64,000 bases of DNA. It comes from Cohaesibacter sp. (GTDB lineage: Bacteria > Pseudomonadota > Alphaproteobacteria > Rhizobiales > Cohaesibacteraceae). Both the position numbers and the translations under genes were made by a program. The notes below the pieces were generated by a model that was not told the DNA's origin, ran no database searches, and worked only from the letters and a program-made list of their open reading frames with translations. Positions 28,389-37,696 of the stretch are shown piece by piece. The stretch lies in contig JAOXSH010000005.1 in assembly GCA_025800145.1 (NCBI GenBank), positions 1-64,000 on the forward strand. Direction: 5' to 3'. Numbering within the stretch: position 1 is the first letter of the stretch; the number at the start of each line of letters is the position of its first letter.

Positions 28389-29906
28389 TTATCCCTTATA
28401 GGCCAAACGCTTCTTTGCGACAAATTCCGCCAAGGCCCCGGCTTGATCATCCGGCATGGGTGGTTTGACATAATGATCGAGAATGCGCTGGGCCTCCCGC
28501 AGGCCAACGGCCTCTGCATTGTTGGCCCCTTCATCCAGCCATTGCTCAAAACTGTCATTATTTTGCAGCGGGTTCATTTGCAGCGGATTTTCGCGGGTAT
28601 GATCTGTACCAAGGAAATGCCCGCCCGGCCCGATGCTGGAAATATCGCCCAGCAGTGCATCGAGATTTTCTTCCTTCAAGCCGGAGAAAAAGCGGTGATA
28701 GACTTCCAGCTGATAGGCATCATGCACCCATTTGGCATAGCTCACCCCAAGCGCCCCTTCCAGAAAACCGGCGGAATGGACAATGAAGTTACAGCCCCCC
28801 AAAAGCACCGGCCACATGGTGTTGGCGCTGTCAAACCCGGCCTGCAAATCCGGCGACTTTGAGCCGGTCCACATGGTGCAAGAGCGCCATGGCACCCCAT
28901 AATGCCGAGCCATCTGCCCGACAAGCAAATTCATCAGACCCGGTTCGGGCGACCCCATCATGGGCGCTCCGGTCTTCATCGAAACGCCCATGATTGCCAC
29001 ACCCATGACCATGGGGCAGCCTTTGCGGATGATCTGGCTATAGGCCATGCCAGCCAGAGATTCTGCAATCAGCAGGGATACACCACCCAAGGGGGACGCC
29101 GGGGTGCTGGCCCCTGCCAAAACAAAGGGAGAAAGCAAACAGGGCTGATTGGCAGCGGCATACACTCGCAGACTTTCCAGCATGGTTTCATCCCAAACCA
29201 ATGGCGTATTGCAGTTGAGCAGCGCCGTCAGCACGACATTTTGATCAACAAACGCCTCGCCAAAAACAATTTGCGCCATTTTGACCGTATCGCGAGCCGC
29301 CCGTTCTGAGAGGACCGAGCCCATGATCGGCTTGTCGGTGAGACTCAGGGCCGCATGAACCAAATCCAGATGCCGCTCTGGCACCGGCACATCTTGCGGT
29401 TCTACTGGCAAGATGCCGGGCACGTGCATGGCTTGGCTCATATGCGCCATTTTGAAAAAATTATGCGCGTCTTGCAGCTGCGAGGGACGTCGCTGGCGAT
29501 CCAGCCCATAGACAAAAGGCGCGCCATAAGCATTGGCAAAGATTGAATTGTTGCCGCCAATATCGATGGATCGCTCAGGATTGCGGGCATTCATACAATA
29601 AGTTGAAGGCACCGAAGAAATCAGCTCCATCAGCATCTCGCGAGACATGCGCACCCGCTCCCCGTCAACATCCGCTCCCGCCCGTTTCCAATCTGCAAGC
29701 GCAACAGGATCACGAAAGGCAATGCCGGTTTCCTCCAAAATCGTCATGGCGGCATTGTGAATTGTTTCAACCCCGTCCGGGCCAAGCAGATTGATGGGGC
29801 CGACCTTCCTGTGCAGGGTCGGCAAATAAACCGGCGGTGGGTTGGTGCGTGCTTGCATACGCGCAGCGCGACCGCTGCGAGCTGATCGTTTTCTTGCATC
29901 TGCCAT
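28389..29906 (-). CDS. MttB-superfamily methyltransferase, non-pyrrolysine
   Basis: 505 residues. It is homologous to trimethylamine methyltransferase MttB along its length (NLLGPDGVETIHNAAMTILE near the start, MGVAIMGVSMKTGAPMMGSPE in the middle). The frame has no internal TAG, so pyrrolysine is not used, as in glycine-betaine (MtgB) and proline-betaine (MtpB) enzymes. Those anaerobic enzymes pass methyl groups to a corrinoid protein, but no corrinoid protein or reactivase gene is next to this one. It sits 14 bases after an FAD/GcvT-domain gene. ATG 29906 follows GGGAG; a TTG 18 bases upstream is less likely. It probably demethylates a betaine, with tetrahydrofolate or the GcvT partner as possible acceptor. 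Confidence 0.85.
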   Translation of the reverse strand: MADARKRSARSGRAARMQARTNPPPVYLPTLHRKVGPINLLGPDGVETIHNAAMTILEETGIAFRDPVALADWKRAGADVDGERVRMSREMLMELISSVPSTYCMNARNPERSIDIGGNNSIFANAYGAPFVYGLDRQRRPSQLQDAHNFFKMAHMSQAMHVPGILPVEPQDVPVPERHLDLVHAALSLTDKPIMGSVLSERAARDTVKMAQIVFGEAFVDQNVVLTALLNCNTPLVWDETMLESLRVYAAANQPCLLSPFVLAGASTPASPLGGVSLLIAESLAGMAYSQIIRKGCPMVMGVAIMGVSMKTGAPMMGSPEPGLMNLLVGQMARHYGVPWRSCTMWTGSKSPDLQAGFDSANTMWPVLLGGCNFIVHSAGFLEGALGVSYAKWVHDAYQLEVYHRFFSGLKEENLDALLGDISSIGPGGHFLGTDHTRENPLQMNPLQNNDSFEQWLDEGANNAEAVGLREAQRILDHYVKPPMPDDQAGALAEFVAKKRLAYKG

Positions 29907-29920
29907 ATTATCGCTCCCAA

Positions 29921-32350
29921 TCAAGACCGCGCGCGGGCGCTGGTTGGATCAACAAGGCAGATATCAACGACTTCCGCCTCTCGCATTTCATTGTGAATAT
30001 GCACCTGCAATTTGGTGCCCCCAGCTGCAAAGTCCTTCGGCACCAGCGCCATGGCAATGTCGTGATTGCAATAATAGGAAAACCCGCCAGAGGTGATCCG
30101 CCCAATCAATTTGCCATCGGCATGAACGCTCTCATCGGCAATGACCGAGGTCTCGCAATAGGGCAATTTCAACGTCACCAGAACTTTGTAATCGCCCGCT
30201 TCTTTTTGCTCGATCAGGGCATCGCGGCCAATGAAGTCACGCCCCTCTAAGGCCACAAACCGATCAAGGCTGGCTTCATAAGGGGTGAGATCTTTACAAA
30301 TTTCGCGATTGATGGCGCGATAGGATTTTTCCAGCCGCATGGATTCCAGCGCTTCCAGACCAAAGGGCTTGACCCCGGCCTTAAGCAACAGATCCACCAA
30401 ATGACGGTTATAGCCAACAGGGTGATGCAGCTCCCAGCCCAATTCCCCCGTATAGCTAACGCGCAGCAAATGTACACCCTTGGCATAGCCCACCTCACCC
30501 ATTTGGGCGCTGAGCCATGGGAAGACCTCGTTTGACAAATCATTGTCGGTCAGGGGTTGCAAAATCTCGCGCGATTTGGGACCGGCAAGGGCAATCACGC
30601 CCAATTGCTCGGAAATGTCTTCCATCACCACAGAGCCATCCTTGGGCAACAGACGCGACAGGCTATCCCAGTTATAAACCTGACCATTGGGGGTGCTGAC
30701 GAGATAGAAGTCATTTTCCCCATAGCGCACAATGGTATATTCGCCTTCCATACCCCCTTGATGGTTCAGCGCAACAGACAGGGTCATGCGCCCCACTTTG
30801 GGCAATTTGTTGGCCATCACCCAATCCAGCCATTTGGCAGCTCCTGAACCGCGCACGGTGAATTTTGTCATGGGTGACATTTCAATGAAGCCCACATCTT
30901 GGCGGGTGGTGCGCACTTCCTCTTGCACCAGCTCCATATGATCGGTGCGGCGGAAGCTATGCTCTGGCACAGCCTCTTGCGGCGATTTGGCAAACCAACG
31001 CGGGAATTCATAGCCGTTAAAGGTGGTCCAGACCGCGCCTTTTGCGCTGAGCAAATCATAAGATGGCATGGTCTTCATAGGGCGGGCGGCAGGGCGATCT
31101 TCACCGGGGACATGGGCATGCATATGCTCGCCCCAGGTTTGGCGCACCTTGTCCATGGTCCAGCGCTTGGAGGCATAATCGCCAAAGCGCCGCGGATCCA
31201 GCTCGGACATATCCATACCGGGATGCCCATCGACAATCCAGCGCGCCAAACGCTCACCAACCGTTCCCCCCCAAAGGATGCCGCCGGGCATCCCTTCCGC
31301 CAGCCACAAATTCTCATGACCGGGGGCCGGGCCACAAAGCGGCAGCTCATCCGGGGTCATCTGAAATGGACCGCGTGTATTGGCCTTGATCCCCACTTCC
31401 CCTAAAACCGGTACGCGCTCCAAAGCCCGTTCCCACTGGGTTTCCACGGCTTCAAAATCTTCTGGCAGCAAATCCGCGCCAAAATCTGCGGGCACCCGAT
31501 CCTCGGCAAAGAGTTTCAGATCCTTCTCAAATTCATAAGGCCCAAACTGAATGCCGCCCACATCCTCGCGCAAATAGGCCCCATAATCTTCATCACGCAG
31601 AATAGGAAATTCGCTCAAGCCTTCCTTACGGCGGCGCACCAGCTCTGGCACCGGCTCGGTGGTCCAATATTGATGCACAATCGGAATGCAAGGCAAATCC
31701 AGCCCGACACGGCGGGCATTTTCGCGCGCATAATTGCCGGTCGCAAAAATCAGATGCTCGCACGTGATGTCGCCTTGGCTGGTGGTTACTTTCCACTGGC
31801 CATTGTCCAGCTTTTCATAGCCTTGCGCCTCGGTATTCTGATAGATTGTGGCGCCTTGCTCACGAGCCAGACGGGCTAACCCCATGGTGATGTCGGACGG
31901 ATTGATGTAGCCATCTTCGGTATGCAAAATGCCGCCGCGAATATGCTCACTTTGGCACAAAAGCGGATGCACTTGCGCCACTTCCTCAGGGCTGAGCAAC
32001 CGGCAAGGCACGCCAGCCGCTTCGGCCACTGGCAAATAGGACTGAAACTCATCCCAGCGCTTTTGCGTATTGGCCACACGCAATTGACCCACCTTGCGCA
32101 AGCCGACAGAATTGCCCAATTTTTCCTCGACCTCGCTATAAATGCGGATCGTCTCCAAGGTCATTTTGGAAATATTATGCGAGCGCACAAAGGTCACCAA
32201 CAGGCCCGCAGCGTGCCATGTGGAGCCTGCGGTCAATTGGGTGCGCTCCAGCATCACCGCATCCGTGCAGCCATGCTGGGTCAGCCCATACAGGATAGAG
32301 GCCCCGACACAGCCCCCTCCCACGACAATCACTTTCGCATGTGTCTTCAT
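29921..32350 (-). CDS. DMGDH/sarcosine dehydrogenase-like FAD oxidoreductase fused to GcvT domain
   Basis: 809 residues. The N-terminal half is a DAO-type flavoprotein (VIVVGGGCVGASILYGL at 8-24, then STWHAAGLL with the His that binds FAD covalently in this family, and GMPGGILWGGTVGERLARW). The C-terminal half, from about 440, is a GcvT aminomethyltransferase fold (MSPMTKFTVRGSGAAKWLDW, LRVSYTGELGWELH, ITSGGFS). Such proteins oxidatively remove N-methyl groups and hand one-carbon units to tetrahydrofolate. It is the first gene of the betaine operon on -, opposite a GcvA-type regulator. The substrate is probably a partly demethylated proline or glycine derivative. Confidence 0.9.
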   Translation of the reverse strand: MKTHAKVIVVGGGCVGASILYGLTQHGCTDAVMLERTQLTAGSTWHAAGLLVTFVRSHNISKMTLETIRIYSEVEEKLGNSVGLRKVGQLRVANTQKRWDEFQSYLPVAEAAGVPCRLLSPEEVAQVHPLLCQSEHIRGGILHTEDGYINPSDITMGLARLAREQGATIYQNTEAQGYEKLDNGQWKVTTSQGDITCEHLIFATGNYARENARRVGLDLPCIPIVHQYWTTEPVPELVRRRKEGLSEFPILRDEDYGAYLREDVGGIQFGPYEFEKDLKLFAEDRVPADFGADLLPEDFEAVETQWERALERVPVLGEVGIKANTRGPFQMTPDELPLCGPAPGHENLWLAEGMPGGILWGGTVGERLARWIVDGHPGMDMSELDPRRFGDYASKRWTMDKVRQTWGEHMHAHVPGEDRPAARPMKTMPSYDLLSAKGAVWTTFNGYEFPRWFAKSPQEAVPEHSFRRTDHMELVQEEVRTTRQDVGFIEMSPMTKFTVRGSGAAKWLDWVMANKLPKVGRMTLSVALNHQGGMEGEYTIVRYGENDFYLVSTPNGQVYNWDSLSRLLPKDGSVVMEDISEQLGVIALAGPKSREILQPLTDNDLSNEVFPWLSAQMGEVGYAKGVHLLRVSYTGELGWELHHPVGYNRHLVDLLLKAGVKPFGLEALESMRLEKSYRAINREICKDLTPYEASLDRFVALEGRDFIGRDALIEQKEAGDYKVLVTLKLPYCETSVIADESVHADGKLIGRITSGGFSYYCNHDIAMALVPKDFAAGGTKLQVHIHNEMREAEVVDICLVDPTSARARS

Positions 32351-32479
32351 TGTGCCCCTCCCTGTCTATTTTTCTGGCTGGTCGCGCTGTCAGGCCTTGT
32401 CAATCTATCCGGCAATATAGGCGCGAGAGTTGCGGAAAGTTTTCGACAAATCTTTCAAGGCCGCAATTGTAAAAAAATT

Positions 32480-32510
32480 AAGTTTGGATTAGTTTTTCTA
32501 AATCAAACTT
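32480..32510. promoter_or_regulatory. 13-bp dyad between betaine operon and its regulator
   Basis: AAGTTTGGATTAG (32480-32492) faces CTAAATCAAACTT (32498-32510), with two mismatches in the dyad and a 5-base spacer. It is centred in the 190-base divergent spacer, about 31 bases before the regulator start. It is the best candidate operator for the LysR/GcvA-type protein encoded to the right. Confidence 0.55.
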
Positions 32511-32540
32511 TTCGCCGCTTACCATAAAATGAGGCCTTTC

Positions 32541-33422
32541 ATGCCTGACCGCCCCTATCATATGTTGCCGATGAATGCCCTGATCAGCTTTGAAGCGGCG
32601 GCCCGACATGTCAGCTTCAAGACCGCTGCACGGGAATTGAATGTGACACCCGCAGCGGTCAGCCACCAAATAAAAGCGCTGGAGCAGGATTTGAACCGCG
32701 CGCTTTTTGAGCGCCACCACCGCGGGGTTAGCCTGACCGAAACCGGGGCCTATTTGCTGATTGCCCTTCAGCGTGGCCTTGAGGGCATTCACGAAGCTAT
32801 GGAGCAATTGCGGGTGCAGGCCAGCCAGTCCGCGGTGACCATTCGTGCCACCACCGCTGTCAGTTCACTCTGGCTGACACCAAGGCTTTCGCAATTCTGG
32901 AGACGCTATGGTCATATTTCTGTTTCGCAGATTGTCAGCGATACAGACCAATATTTGCCAGATTGCGATATCAGCATTCATTATGGCGATAGCACACAGG
33001 AAGACGGCCCTTATCATCCATTATTTAAAGATACGATCATGGCGCTATGCAGCCCTGATTTTGCTGCGCAACACAGGATCGAGAGCATTGAGGATTTTGC
33101 CCAAATTCCGCTTATTCATCTCGATGCCCCGGACAGTTGCTGGATTGACTGGAGCGAATGGCTCAAACATCTTGGCTATTGCGGGCCGTTAAAAATGGCT
33201 CATGGGGTGAACAATTATATCATTGCCCTGCAGGCGGCCCAAGATGGCATCGGTGCAGTTTTGGGATGGGAAAATCTCACCCATGATTATCTAAAAAACC
33301 AGCGACTGGTGCAATTATGCCCCCAGACCCTGACCTCTGCGCAGGATTTTTATGTCAAATTGCACAATCAATCCTCCAACAAGGCCGCCCTTGTTTTTAA
33401 CTGGCTAACCACATCGGCCTGA
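32541..33422 (+). CDS. GcvA-type LysR transcriptional regulator
   Basis: 293 residues. The N-terminus (LPMNALISFEAAARHVSFKT, then AARELNVTPAAVSHQIKALE) is typical of the GcvA/AmpR branch of LysR regulators, followed by an effector domain. I prefer ATG 32541, which has GAGG six bases upstream. The ATG at 32529 has none and would add four residues. Divergent orientation from the flavoprotein/MttB/BCCT/hpbD operon and the dyad between them suggest that it senses a betaine or its product and controls that operon. Confidence 0.87.
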   Translation: MPDRPYHMLPMNALISFEAAARHVSFKTAARELNVTPAAVSHQIKALEQDLNRALFERHHRGVSLTETGAYLLIALQRGLEGIHEAMEQLRVQASQSAVTIRATTAVSSLWLTPRLSQFWRRYGHISVSQIVSDTDQYLPDCDISIHYGDSTQEDGPYHPLFKDTIMALCSPDFAAQHRIESIEDFAQIPLIHLDAPDSCWIDWSEWLKHLGYCGPLKMAHGVNNYIIALQAAQDGIGAVLGWENLTHDYLKNQRLVQLCPQTLTSAQDFYVKLHNQSSNKAALVFNWLTTSA

Positions 33423-33423
33423 A

Positions 33424-33524
33424 TGCCCGATCTAAAAATCTCGTACCAAGACTGTTAGCCGGCATATCCAGCCCTCTGACCCTAAAGCATCCTATGGGTC
33501 AATCTTTTATGCCGTTGGTAATTA
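33424..33524. repeat. Repeat B copy 3 joined to repeat D copy 5
   Basis: CCCGATCTAAAAATCTCGTA with a diverged hairpin, then GGCATATCCAGCCCTCT (family B/C), a short linker, and TATGGGTCAATCTTTTATGC running into CGTTGGTAATTA (extended D, inverse of 23793-23823). The tandem placement between convergent genes suggests these families insert into or accumulate at the same sites. Confidence 0.6.
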
Positions 33525-33528
33525 AGTC

Positions 33529-34605
33529 CTAATCCAGATAGACACTTTCGCCGCTTTTGACCGATTGATCGGCAGCCAGAACAATAGCCAGAGAATTGAT
33601 GGCATCTTGCATATGGGCGCTCAAATCCTCATCCCTGCGAATGGCATTGAGAAAAAATTGCTGCTCGCGCTGGCATAAATCATCATGCCCCGGCTCATCT
33701 TCCATCGTCACAACCACATCCGATTTGGCAAAGCTCCCCTCATTTGTGAGCTCTGAAGAATGCAGGCGCAAGGCATTGGTTTTGGTATGGCTGTCAATAT
33801 CATCAGAGGCCCGGTCGGGGTTCGCCTGTTCACTGGCAACAATCGAGACGCAGCCCTTTGGCCCAATCACATCCTTAATGAAAAAGGCCGTCTCACTCAT
33901 CATCGGACCCCACCCGGCCTCATACCAGCCAATAGAGCCATCATCAAAGGAGACCTGCAACTGACCGTAATTATATTGGTTCTCATGAATTTCATCGCTC
34001 AATCGCGCCCCAATGGCATGAACTTTGAGCGGGCGGGCGCGGGTCATCAAGCACATCATATCCAGATAATGCACCCCGCAATCAACGATGGGCGAGAGAG
34101 AGGCCATGAGATTTTTATGAACCTGCCATGTCTGACCGGCGCTTTGCTGATTGAGATTCATGCGCATCACCAAAGGCTTGCCTAGTTTTTGCGCTTCCTT
34201 AACAAACCGACTCCAGCTTGGATGATGTCGCAAAATATAGCCAATCACCAGCTTACGGCCCTGCTCTTGTGCCATGGCCACCACGTCGCGCGCTTCGCAA
34301 ACCGTCTCGGCAATTGGCTTTTCCAAAAACACATCCGCGCCCGCGGCAAAGGCTTTTTTGGTATAATCGGCATGGCTATCGGGCCATGTGCAAATGCAAA
34401 CCGCATCGGGCCTGGATGCAGCCAAGGCCTGCTCATAATTTTCATAGCGGGCAATGCCATCATAAAGGGCATCCAGATCGAGACTGTTGGCTTTGCGGCT
34501 GCAAAGACCGACAATCTCAAACTCTTCCATTGCCATATAGGCGCGGGCATGAGACAGGCCCATGGTGCCCAAACCAACAACCAGAATGCGAAGCTTTTCG
34601 CTCAT
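33529..34605 (-). CDS. Gfo/Idh/MocA-family oxidoreductase
   Basis: 358 residues. The Rossmann motif VVGLGTMGLSHARAYMAM is at the N-terminus, EKPIAETVCEAR carries the conserved EKP, and a C-terminal alpha/beta dehydrogenase-like domain follows. Family members oxidise or reduce sugars and cyclitols with NAD(P). It lies 20 bases after nagA on the same strand and is probably co-transcribed. A role on an amino sugar or an oxidised muramic/glucosamine derivative fits the operon, but the substrate is not readable. Confidence 0.85.
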   Translation of the reverse strand: MSEKLRILVVGLGTMGLSHARAYMAMEEFEIVGLCSRKANSLDLDALYDGIARYENYEQALAASRPDAVCICTWPDSHADYTKKAFAAGADVFLEKPIAETVCEARDVVAMAQEQGRKLVIGYILRHHPSWSRFVKEAQKLGKPLVMRMNLNQQSAGQTWQVHKNLMASLSPIVDCGVHYLDMMCLMTRARPLKVHAIGARLSDEIHENQYNYGQLQVSFDDGSIGWYEAGWGPMMSETAFFIKDVIGPKGCVSIVASEQANPDRASDDIDSHTKTNALRLHSSELTNEGSFAKSDVVVTMEDEPGHDDLCQREQQFFLNAIRRDEDLSAHMQDAINSLAIVLAADQSVKSGESVYLD

Positions 34606-34625
34606 CCCACGCTCCCTTTTATGCT

Positions 34626-35810
34626 CTAATGCCTAAGATAATGCCCACCAATCCAGCTATGGGCAAGGCTCCAGCTTTGCTCATCAAAAGCCACAAGATC
34701 GGCCTGAAAACCGGGCTGCACTGCTCCCAGATTGGCCTCTTGACCGATAAAGTGCGCCGGATAGAGCGAAGCCATGCGCAAGGCTTCCTCTAGCGGCAGA
34801 TCCAAAAGGCTCACACATTTTTTCACCGCCCCGATCATATCCAGATCCGAACCTGCCAAGGTGCCATCCTGCGTCTGGCATTTGCCATCCTTTGCCTGCA
34901 AGCGCATGTCATAAAGATCAAAGCTCTTGTCCTCTGCCCCGACACAAGCCATGGCATCGGTGACCAGCATCATTTTGCCTGTCTTTTTGGCATCAATGGC
35001 AATGCTCAACATAGCCGGATGCACATGAAAGCCATCGACAATCAAGCCGCACCAACTCGCCTCGTCCTGTAAGGCGGCCCCCACCACGCCCGGTTCGCGA
35101 CTATTCATCGGTGTCATGGCATTAAACAGATGGGTGAAACCGCGCAAGCCATAATCAAGGGCCTCGATGATCTGCTGATAATTGGCCGCAGTATGACCGG
35201 CACAGACCAAGACACCGGCCTCATTAAGGGCTTTGATAAAATCAGGTCCGGTGATTTCCGGTGCCAGTGTTACAAGGCGAATGCCGAGCTCTGGATCACA
35301 AAACAGCCCCAGAGCCTCGTCATCAACCGCGCGCAAAATTTCTTGCTTATGCACGCCTTTGCGCATCGGATTGAGATAAGGCCCCTCAAAATGCACTCCT
35401 TTCATGGCCGCTAAACTGCCTGCCTCTGCTTGATCTTGCACCCTTGCCAGACAGGCTTTGATCAAAGCTGCGACATGGCGCATGGCAGGCAAGCCGTCAG
35501 AGATCAGCGTCGGCAACAAAGTGGTGGTGCCATAGGCCCGGTGGGCCACTGCCATCGTTTCAAGATCCGTTAGATCTGTTTGCCCATTGATCATGATGCC
35601 GCCGCCGCCATTAACCTGCACATCAATGAAACCGGGACACAGGATCAGACCGTCCAAATCATGCACCTGATCCCAGCCAGAGCAAGAGTCAGAGCCATTG
35701 ACCGGTTCATCCAGCACCGCATCAATGCGTCCATGGATCAGGCTCACCGCCTTATGATCAAGAAATTCTGTGCCAGTGAAAAGCCGCGCCCCCCGGAGCA
35801 ATTGTTTCAT
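34626..35810 (-). CDS. nagA: N-acetylglucosamine-6-phosphate deacetylase
   Basis: 394 residues of the amidohydrolase superfamily. It has LILCPGFIDVQVNGGGG, HFEGPYLNPMRKGVH (metal Glu and substrate loop), GHTAANYQQI, HLFNAMTPMNSREPGVVG and LVTDAMAC with the catalytic Asp. It converts GlcNAc-6-P to GlcN-6-P and acetate. The ATG at 35810 overlaps the stop of the upstream deaminase by one base (TGATG). A GTG at 35813 is also in frame. The cytoplasmic enzyme works with the kinase, MurQ and deaminase genes around it. Confidence 0.95.
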   Translation of the reverse strand: MKQLLRGARLFTGTEFLDHKAVSLIHGRIDAVLDEPVNGSDSCSGWDQVHDLDGLILCPGFIDVQVNGGGGIMINGQTDLTDLETMAVAHRAYGTTTLLPTLISDGLPAMRHVAALIKACLARVQDQAEAGSLAAMKGVHFEGPYLNPMRKGVHKQEILRAVDDEALGLFCDPELGIRLVTLAPEITGPDFIKALNEAGVLVCAGHTAANYQQIIEALDYGLRGFTHLFNAMTPMNSREPGVVGAALQDEASWCGLIVDGFHVHPAMLSIAIDAKKTGKMMLVTDAMACVGAEDKSFDLYDMRLQAKDGKCQTQDGTLAGSDLDMIGAVKKCVSLLDLPLEEALRMASLYPAHFIGQEANLGAVQPGFQADLVAFDEQSWSLAHSWIGGHYLRH

Positions 35811-36868
35811 CACACCGTCTCCGTGACTTTTTTCAAATGTTTGGGCTTGTCCGGGTCATAACCGCGCAACAGGGCAACCGCATTGGCCAATTGATAAAAG
35901 CTGGAAATTGCCGCAATGGGGGCAAGGGCGGGATGTAGCCCCCCAACCACGGGCAGGGCAAAAATATCCTCATCCTCTTCATCGGCCCAGAAAACCCGCG
36001 CCCCGCGCTGGCGCAAATCCTTCACCAACTGTTTCAGATCCCCGTAACATTCATCGCGCTGACCAAAGGCCAGAAAAGGCATATGATCGCGCAACAGACC
36101 CAAAGGCCCATGGCGCACTTCTGCCGAGGAAAAGGCCTCGGCATGAAGCACCGATGTTTCCTTGAATTTCAAAGCTGCTTCCTGCGCAATGCCATAAGAC
36201 AAGCCACGCCCAATGGTCAAAAGATTGCTGCTTGCCGCCAAAATGGGCGCATAAGGCGTCCAGTCCTTGCTCTGGCTTTGGTGCAGAATATCAGGCAAAG
36301 CTGGCAAGGCATTGGCCAATCCTTTTTGCGGGCAATAGCTGGCCACCAACTGCGCAAAGGCGGCCAATGAGGCAATGAAGCTTTTGGTGGCGGCAACGCT
36401 CTCCTCATGGCCCGCTTCAAGCGAGATGACCAAATCAGCCTCTTGCGCCACGGGAGAGGTAACATCATTGACAAAGGCCAGAACAAAGGCCCCGTTCTGC
36501 TTTGCCCATTTGGCATTGGCCACCAGATCGGGGCTACGCCCCGATTGCGAAACCAGAATGAACAAGACATTGTCCAGACGCATCGCCACCCGATAGAGCG
36601 AGGCAATGGAGGGGGGAGCGGACGAGACGGGAAGGGCAAGTCTGGTTTCAATCAGATATTTGCCATAACTGGCCGCATGATCGGAACTGCCCCGCGCGCA
36701 TGTCATGATCAGGCGAATGCGCTCCAGCGGCACTTGCTTGACCAGATCGGCAAAAGCCGCCTGATTGACATCAAGCTGGCGCGCCACGCAATCGGAGGCC
36801 TGCAAGGCTTCTCGCGCCATCAGGGTTTGCGTCTGGCTCTGTCCAAGACACTCAATCATCTTCATCAA
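35810..36868 (-). CDS. Isomerase-type glucosamine-6-phosphate deaminase (SIS domains, NagB-II/AgaS-like)
   Basis: 352 residues with two SIS domains (IMTCARGSSDHAASYGKYLIE and VSQSGRSPDL in the first, GRGLSYGIAQEAALKFKETS in the second) and the C-terminal signature DPDKPKHLKKVTETV seen in NagB-II proteins. It probably converts GlcN-6-P to fructose-6-P and ammonia, completing the pathway from NagA. No classical NagB is present nearby. GlmS-like synthesis is unlikely because the glutaminase domain is missing. Confidence 0.9.
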   Translation of the reverse strand: MMKMIECLGQSQTQTLMAREALQASDCVARQLDVNQAAFADLVKQVPLERIRLIMTCARGSSDHAASYGKYLIETRLALPVSSAPPSIASLYRVAMRLDNVLFILVSQSGRSPDLVANAKWAKQNGAFVLAFVNDVTSPVAQEADLVISLEAGHEESVAATKSFIASLAAFAQLVASYCPQKGLANALPALPDILHQSQSKDWTPYAPILAASSNLLTIGRGLSYGIAQEAALKFKETSVLHAEAFSSAEVRHGPLGLLRDHMPFLAFGQRDECYGDLKQLVKDLRQRGARVFWADEEDEDIFALPVVGGLHPALAPIAAISSFYQLANAVALLRGYDPDKPKHLKKVTETV

Positions 36869-36882
36869 TCCCTCATCCCTCG

Positions 36883-36895
36883 TTGGTCTGATATA
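36883..36895. promoter_or_regulatory. Possible GntR half-site upstream of the deaminase
   Basis: TTGGTCTGATATA resembles TTGGTCTATATTA at 38676, upstream of nagK. The shared TTGGTCT fits half of a TGGTCTAGACCA-like NagR/HutC-type operator. The 72-base gap after gntR is the only break in the - strand operon. Confidence 0.35.
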
Positions 36896-36940
36896 GTGTG
36901 AGGCCTAACATATTATAGGGCCTGACATATTCTGGCGTCT

Positions 36941-37696
36941 TCAAAGCTGCAATTCCGCGACAAATTCATAAGAATCGCCACGATAATAGGACCGCACAAA
37001 TTCCACCGGCTCATCATTGGGCAGAAAAGAACAACGTTCGATATACAAACAGGGCGAGCCGGTCGGCACCCCCAGCAGATGGGCGTGACTGATATCCAGC
37101 AACCGCGCGGACAATTTCTGGATGGCGCGCACAGGCCGTCTTTTTTGTCGCTCCAAATGGTCATAAAGCGAGGTTTCCACCGCCATTGGATCATCCAGAT
37201 GATGGATTGGCAAAACCGCATGTTCGATACACATCGGCTTGTTATCCGCCAAGCGCAAACGATACAGACGGGACACCGCCATTGTGCTGTCAATGCCCAG
37301 AGCTTCGCATTCTTCCGGGGCGGGCAGACCGATGGAGCGGTCAAGCCATTGCACCGTCGAAGTCATGCCCCGCTCGGTCATATCCTGGGTGAAACCGGTC
37401 AATTGCTTCAAAGGCTGTTCAACCCGTGAGGCCACAAAGGTGCCAGCGCCATGGCGTTGCACAAGCATGCCTTTTTCCACCAGCGCCCGCACCGCATTGC
37501 GCACAGTCACCCGCGACACCCCCAAGGCATTGGCCAGCTCGCGCTCGGCTGGCAAGGCATCGTGCACCGCAATGGCCCCCGCCTCGATGGCCTGTTCCAA
37601 GCCGCGCTGCACGCGCAAATAAAGCGGCGTGGCGCTTTTGACATCCAGATTGGCCTCTTCGCGCAACAGGCTGATCAAAGTGGTGGGATCGCTCAT
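36941..37696 (-). CDS. GntR/HutC-family regulator of amino-sugar genes
   Basis: 251 residues. An N-terminal GntR winged helix (ALPAERELANALGVSRVTVR, then NAVRALVEKGMLVQRHGAGT) is followed by a UTRA ligand domain (FTQDMTERGMTSTVQWLDRS, C-terminal VEFVRSYYRGDSYEFVAEL). UTRA regulators such as NagR and NagQ bind phosphorylated amino sugars and repress uptake and catabolic genes. The start codon shares a base with the kinase stop, so the two are coupled. Confidence 0.9.
   Translation of the reverse strand: MSDPTTLISLLREEANLDVKSATPLYLRVQRGLEQAIEAGAIAVHDALPAERELANALGVSRVTVRNAVRALVEKGMLVQRHGAGTFVASRVEQPLKQLTGFTQDMTERGMTSTVQWLDRSIGLPAPEECEALGIDSTMAVSRLYRLRLADNKPMCIEHAVLPIHHLDDPMAVETSLYDHLERQKRRPVRAIQKLSARLLDISHAHLLGVPTGSPCLYIERCSFLPNDEPVEFVRSYYRGDSYEFVAELQL

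Noticed and set aside
28389..29906. Pyrrolysine-containing MttB
   Set aside because: The frame is continuous with no in-frame TAG, so this is the non-pyrrolysine branch.
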